Shown here: piece by piece, positions 61,983 through 64,000 of the stretch | Layout: each line of letters opens with the position of its first letter | Numbering within the stretch: position 1 is the stretch's first letter | Assembly: GCA_002414385.1 (NCBI GenBank) | Contig: DHZH01000005.1 | Coordinates: 124,001 to 188,000 of the forward strand | Direction: 5' to 3' | Source: Gammaproteobacteria bacterium UBA5109 | Lineage (GTDB): Bacteria > Pseudomonadota > Gammaproteobacteria > Pseudomonadales > Pseudohongiellaceae | Length of the DNA: 64,000 nt | Notes under the pieces: generated by a model | The model's database searches: none | What the model was told of the DNA's origin: nothing | What the model saw: only the letters and a program-made list of their open reading frames with translations | Program-made: the position numbers and the translations under genes

Positions 61983-62018
61983 ATTTTGTTTTTATCGACG
62001 TAGTCAAAGTCCCGACTA

Positions 62019-62092
62019 GGCTGGATGGCAGAGTGGTTATGCAGCGGACTGCAACTCCGTGTACGCCGGTTCGATTCCGACTCCAGCCTCCA
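62019..62092 (+). tRNA. tRNA-Cys (GCA)
   Basis: 74 nt including encoded CCA. Acceptor GGCTGGA pairs with TCCAGCC, anticodon GCA in ACTGCAAC, discriminator U as required for cysteine. It lies 36 bases after tRNA-Gly. Confidence 0.97.
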
Positions 62093-62229
62093 TTTCCTCG
62101 GATACTTTCACTACTTACAATTTAAAATGAAATTCCGCTCCCGGAAGCCATCTTTGTTGGCTCAGGGTGTTTGAGTTACTTAGCAAAAATGAGTTTTCCG
62201 TCCCCTGGGGGGATTGAGAAGGCTCCTAA

Positions 62230-62317
62230 GCCCGGGTGGTGAAATTGGTAGACACAAGGGACTTAAAATCCCTCGATCATTGCGATCGTGCCGGTTCGAT
62301 TCCGGCCCCGGGCACCA
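62230..62317 (+). tRNA. tRNA-Leu (TAA)
   Basis: 88 nt with the long variable arm of leucine tRNAs (CGATCATTGCGATCG) and encoded CCA. Acceptor GCCCGGG pairs with CCCGGGC, anticodon TAA in ACTTAAAA. A 137-base spacer separates it from tRNA-Cys. Its 3' end marks the switch to AT-rich DNA. No clear terminator follows. Confidence 0.97.
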
Positions 62318-62475
62318 TTAAAATCAAATAGTTATAGAATATACTAATTTTATTTTTAGGATTAAATTTAACTAAAAACTACCAATATAGGCGCTATGTA
62401 GACAAAATTCCCTCTACTTTCAGCCCTACAATCTTCTTTTTGCTAATTACTATGAGCATCAGACTTTAGATCAAG

Positions 62476-62510
62476 AAATGTCCGCAAACTATCCAAAGCA
62501 GACATTTGGA
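62476..62510 (-). repeat. Interspersed palindromic element, copy A
   Basis: Inverted repeat with 10-base arms, AAATGTCCGC (62476-62485) and GCAGACATTT (62498-62507), one mismatch. Read on the minus strand it resembles copy B at 63625-63655 (shared TGCTTT, ATAG and GCGGA parts). The rest of the 247-base gap after tRNA-Leu is AT-rich without a gene. Confidence 0.5.
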
Positions 62511-62564
62511 AATTTATGTATTATTTACTTACTTATTAATATAAAAATCTAAAGGGTTAATGAA

Positions 62565-63614
62565 ATGGATTTTATAAAGTCCTTTTTTCTTCTGATTTTT
62601 TTCTCGAATAATGTCATATCTGCAGAATTAACAGACTATGAAGCTGAAATTCGGGATATCCTCTCCGAAATAAAATTAGAACAGGGGTATCCAGGTATAA
62701 GTTTAGCGATTTCATATAAAGGACAGGTAGTCTCAGAACAAATAGGTTACGCAAACCTTTCAGAACAAATACCTGTAGATAGCGAGACCATTTTTAGAGC
62801 TTATAGCCTTACTAAGGGGCTAACTCAAATACTTGTGCAAATCTTAGTTTCCAATGGGGATTTAGATATAAACTCCCCAATTCGTAACTACATTTCAGAA
62901 CTACCAGAAAATATTGGTGAAATAACGAGTCAGCAATTATTAACACATCACAGCGGAATTCGACATTATCGTTCTGATCAAGAATGGCTTACATTTAGTC
63001 AAAATCACTGTTCAACAGCACAAGAAGCTTTAAGTTTTTTCATAAATGAACCGCTTCTTTCTTTGCCAGGGACGCAAGAATATTATTCAACTTATGGTTA
63101 TATTCTTTTAAGTGCTGTTATAGAAGCTGCAACTAATAGATCATTTGAAGACTTAATCAAAGAATTCATAATCTCACCAGCTGAAGCACCTCAAATTGAG
63201 ATGGATAATCCTGGGTATAATATTACTCAAAACGTTTCAACATACTATGAGCCTACAGCAACACAATTCTTCGAAGCAGATAATGTAATAGATGGATATT
63301 TTGTAGCACCTAGTATTGATAATAGCTGCAAGTTTGGTGGCGGCTCTATAAATGCAACACCAACTGCTTTCACTCGTATCTACAATGACTACTTTTCAGG
63401 CAATTTAACGAATGAGACAAGCACTGAACTCACCTCTAGGCTTCCACGAAGGTTTTCTTTGAGTGGAGAAGGATTGGGAGGACGATCAACCCTTGTGGCT
63501 GTACCTTCAGAGAATCTGGTTGTTGTAATTACAGCAAATTCTAGAGGTGGAGATTTACAACCTTATGCAATTCAAATATCCGAACTACTCCTAGGTAATA
63601 AATATGAATTATAA
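62565..63614 (+). CDS. Secreted serine hydrolase, beta-lactamase/LACTB-like
   Basis: 349-residue protein of the class C beta-lactamase-like fold. A signal peptide ends about residue 20 (NVISA). The nucleophile motif is Ser81-Leu-Thr-Lys84, the second motif is Tyr174-Ser-Thr in YSTYGY, and LLTHHSGIRHY (about 126-135) is typical of LACTB-like serine proteases, so a peptidase or esterase is more likely than antibiotic hydrolysis. A ribosome site AAAGGG precedes the ATG. Codon choice and base content are far more AT-rich than the rest of the window, indicating transfer. It sits right behind tRNA-Leu. Confidence 0.85.
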   Translation: MDFIKSFFLLIFFSNNVISAELTDYEAEIRDILSEIKLEQGYPGISLAISYKGQVVSEQIGYANLSEQIPVDSETIFRAYSLTKGLTQILVQILVSNGDLDINSPIRNYISELPENIGEITSQQLLTHHSGIRHYRSDQEWLTFSQNHCSTAQEALSFFINEPLLSLPGTQEYYSTYGYILLSAVIEAATNRSFEDLIKEFIISPAEAPQIEMDNPGYNITQNVSTYYEPTATQFFEADNVIDGYFVAPSIDNSCKFGGGSINATPTAFTRIYNDYFSGNLTNETSTELTSRLPRRFSLSGEGLGGRSTLVAVPSENLVVVITANSRGGDLQPYAIQISELLLGNKYEL

Positions 63615-63624
63615 GTAATTTAAG

Positions 63625-63655
63625 TATGACTGCTTTTGGCCGATAGCGGATATAT
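63625..63655 (+). repeat. Interspersed palindromic element, copy B
   Basis: About 31 bases with partly matching ends (ATGACTGC and GCGGATAT) around TTTTGGCCGATA. It resembles copy A in reverse orientation. It begins 11 bases after the stop of the serine hydrolase. Confidence 0.45.
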
Positions 63656-63732
63656 TAGGACAATTTCATTACGGAAAAATAGATTCTAGTAGCTTTGTTA
63701 GGTTGACCAGTTACTAAATTGAGGGTGAAAAC

Positions 63733-64000
63733 ATGGATAAAGTTTTAGTAATTTGCAAACTGGCACTATTAATTGTGATTATGGTACCCCCTTTTTCTAA
63801 TGCCCAGGATGATGGGTGCAGAAATAGTGGAATTTATATCTACCTAATTACTCCTGAAAATAATATATCTGCATCCCAGGATGTCTTGAATCAATTTTTT
63901 TTAAGTTCTGGATATTTACTTCAAGAAGATAAATTTCGATTTTCTGAGCGTAACTGTTTTGTATTAATTGAAGAATCCAATAAAGGATACCCTATATATC
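63733..64000 (+). CDS. Unknown secreted protein, 3' end beyond the window
   Basis: Open frame of 89 codons running off the window. GAGGGTG at 63721-63727 is a good ribosome site for the ATG at 63733. The N-terminus is a clear signal peptide (MDKVLVICKLALLIVIMVPP, cleavage near SNAQ), followed by a polar AT-rich-coded segment with two cysteines (CRNSGIYIYLI and ERNCFVLIEE). No family recognised. Its base content matches the preceding serine hydrolase, so both probably belong to the same transferred segment. Confidence 0.6.
   Translation, partial: MDKVLVICKLALLIVIMVPPFSNAQDDGCRNSGIYIYLITPENNISASQDVLNQFFLSSGYLLQEDKFRFSERNCFVLIEESNKGYPIY

Overview
The window is a stretch of chromosome from a gammaproteobacterium with roughly even base composition. 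Fused nuoCD, the orders tig-clpP-clpX-lon-hupB-ppiD, gloB-methyltransferase-rnhA-dnaQ, lolCDE-comEC-exbBD-msbA-lpxK-ycaR-kdsB-ptp-murB and uvrC-pgsA-tRNA(Gly-Cys-Leu) point to the Pseudomonas/Marinobacter/Oceanospirillales-Cellvibrionales part of the class. Species cannot be named from this sequence alone.

Layout: 1-8160 protein quality control (trigger factor, ClpXP, Lon, HU-beta, PpiD). 8282-13363 a complete oligopeptide ABC importer with OppD and OppF fused in one chain. 13370-17286 glyoxalase II, a methyltransferase, RNase HI, DNA polymerase III epsilon and SohB. 17292-21451 sulfite/nitrite reductase with its DUF934 partner, a 45-residue membrane protein, a DUF2970 protein, NfuA and an MTA/MTI phosphorylase. 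21464-25935 CsiV and Mfd. 26087-43881 a redox block: an N-terminally extended GAPDH, soluble transhydrogenase and the whole nuoA-N operon for complex I.

43882-46746 is an accessory module between two housekeeping operons. It holds two tandem AT-rich perfect palindromes, a seven-helix DUF2306-like membrane protein, a PadR-family regulator, a serine-recombinase-like protein lacking one catalytic arginine, and a convergent gene of unknown function. This is the most interesting block in the window, with the palindromes the likely operator of the membrane protein-padR pair.

46927-61656 returns to core genes: lipoprotein sorting (LolCDE), DNA uptake (ComEC), ExbBD, lipid A and Kdo supply (MsbA, LpxK, KdsB), a low-molecular-weight phosphatase, MurB, UvrC and PgsA. 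A promoter at 61671-61698 starts a tRNA operon with an unexplained leader of about 200 nt, followed by tRNA-Gly, tRNA-Cys and tRNA-Leu. Right after tRNA-Leu the DNA becomes visibly AT-rich and carries a LACTB-like serine hydrolase flanked by two related ~32-bp elements in opposite orientation, then the start of an unknown secreted protein cut by the window end. This looks like the edge of a genomic island.

No CRISPR array, rRNA or recognisable transposase was seen, and no gene-free stretch exceeds 300 bases.
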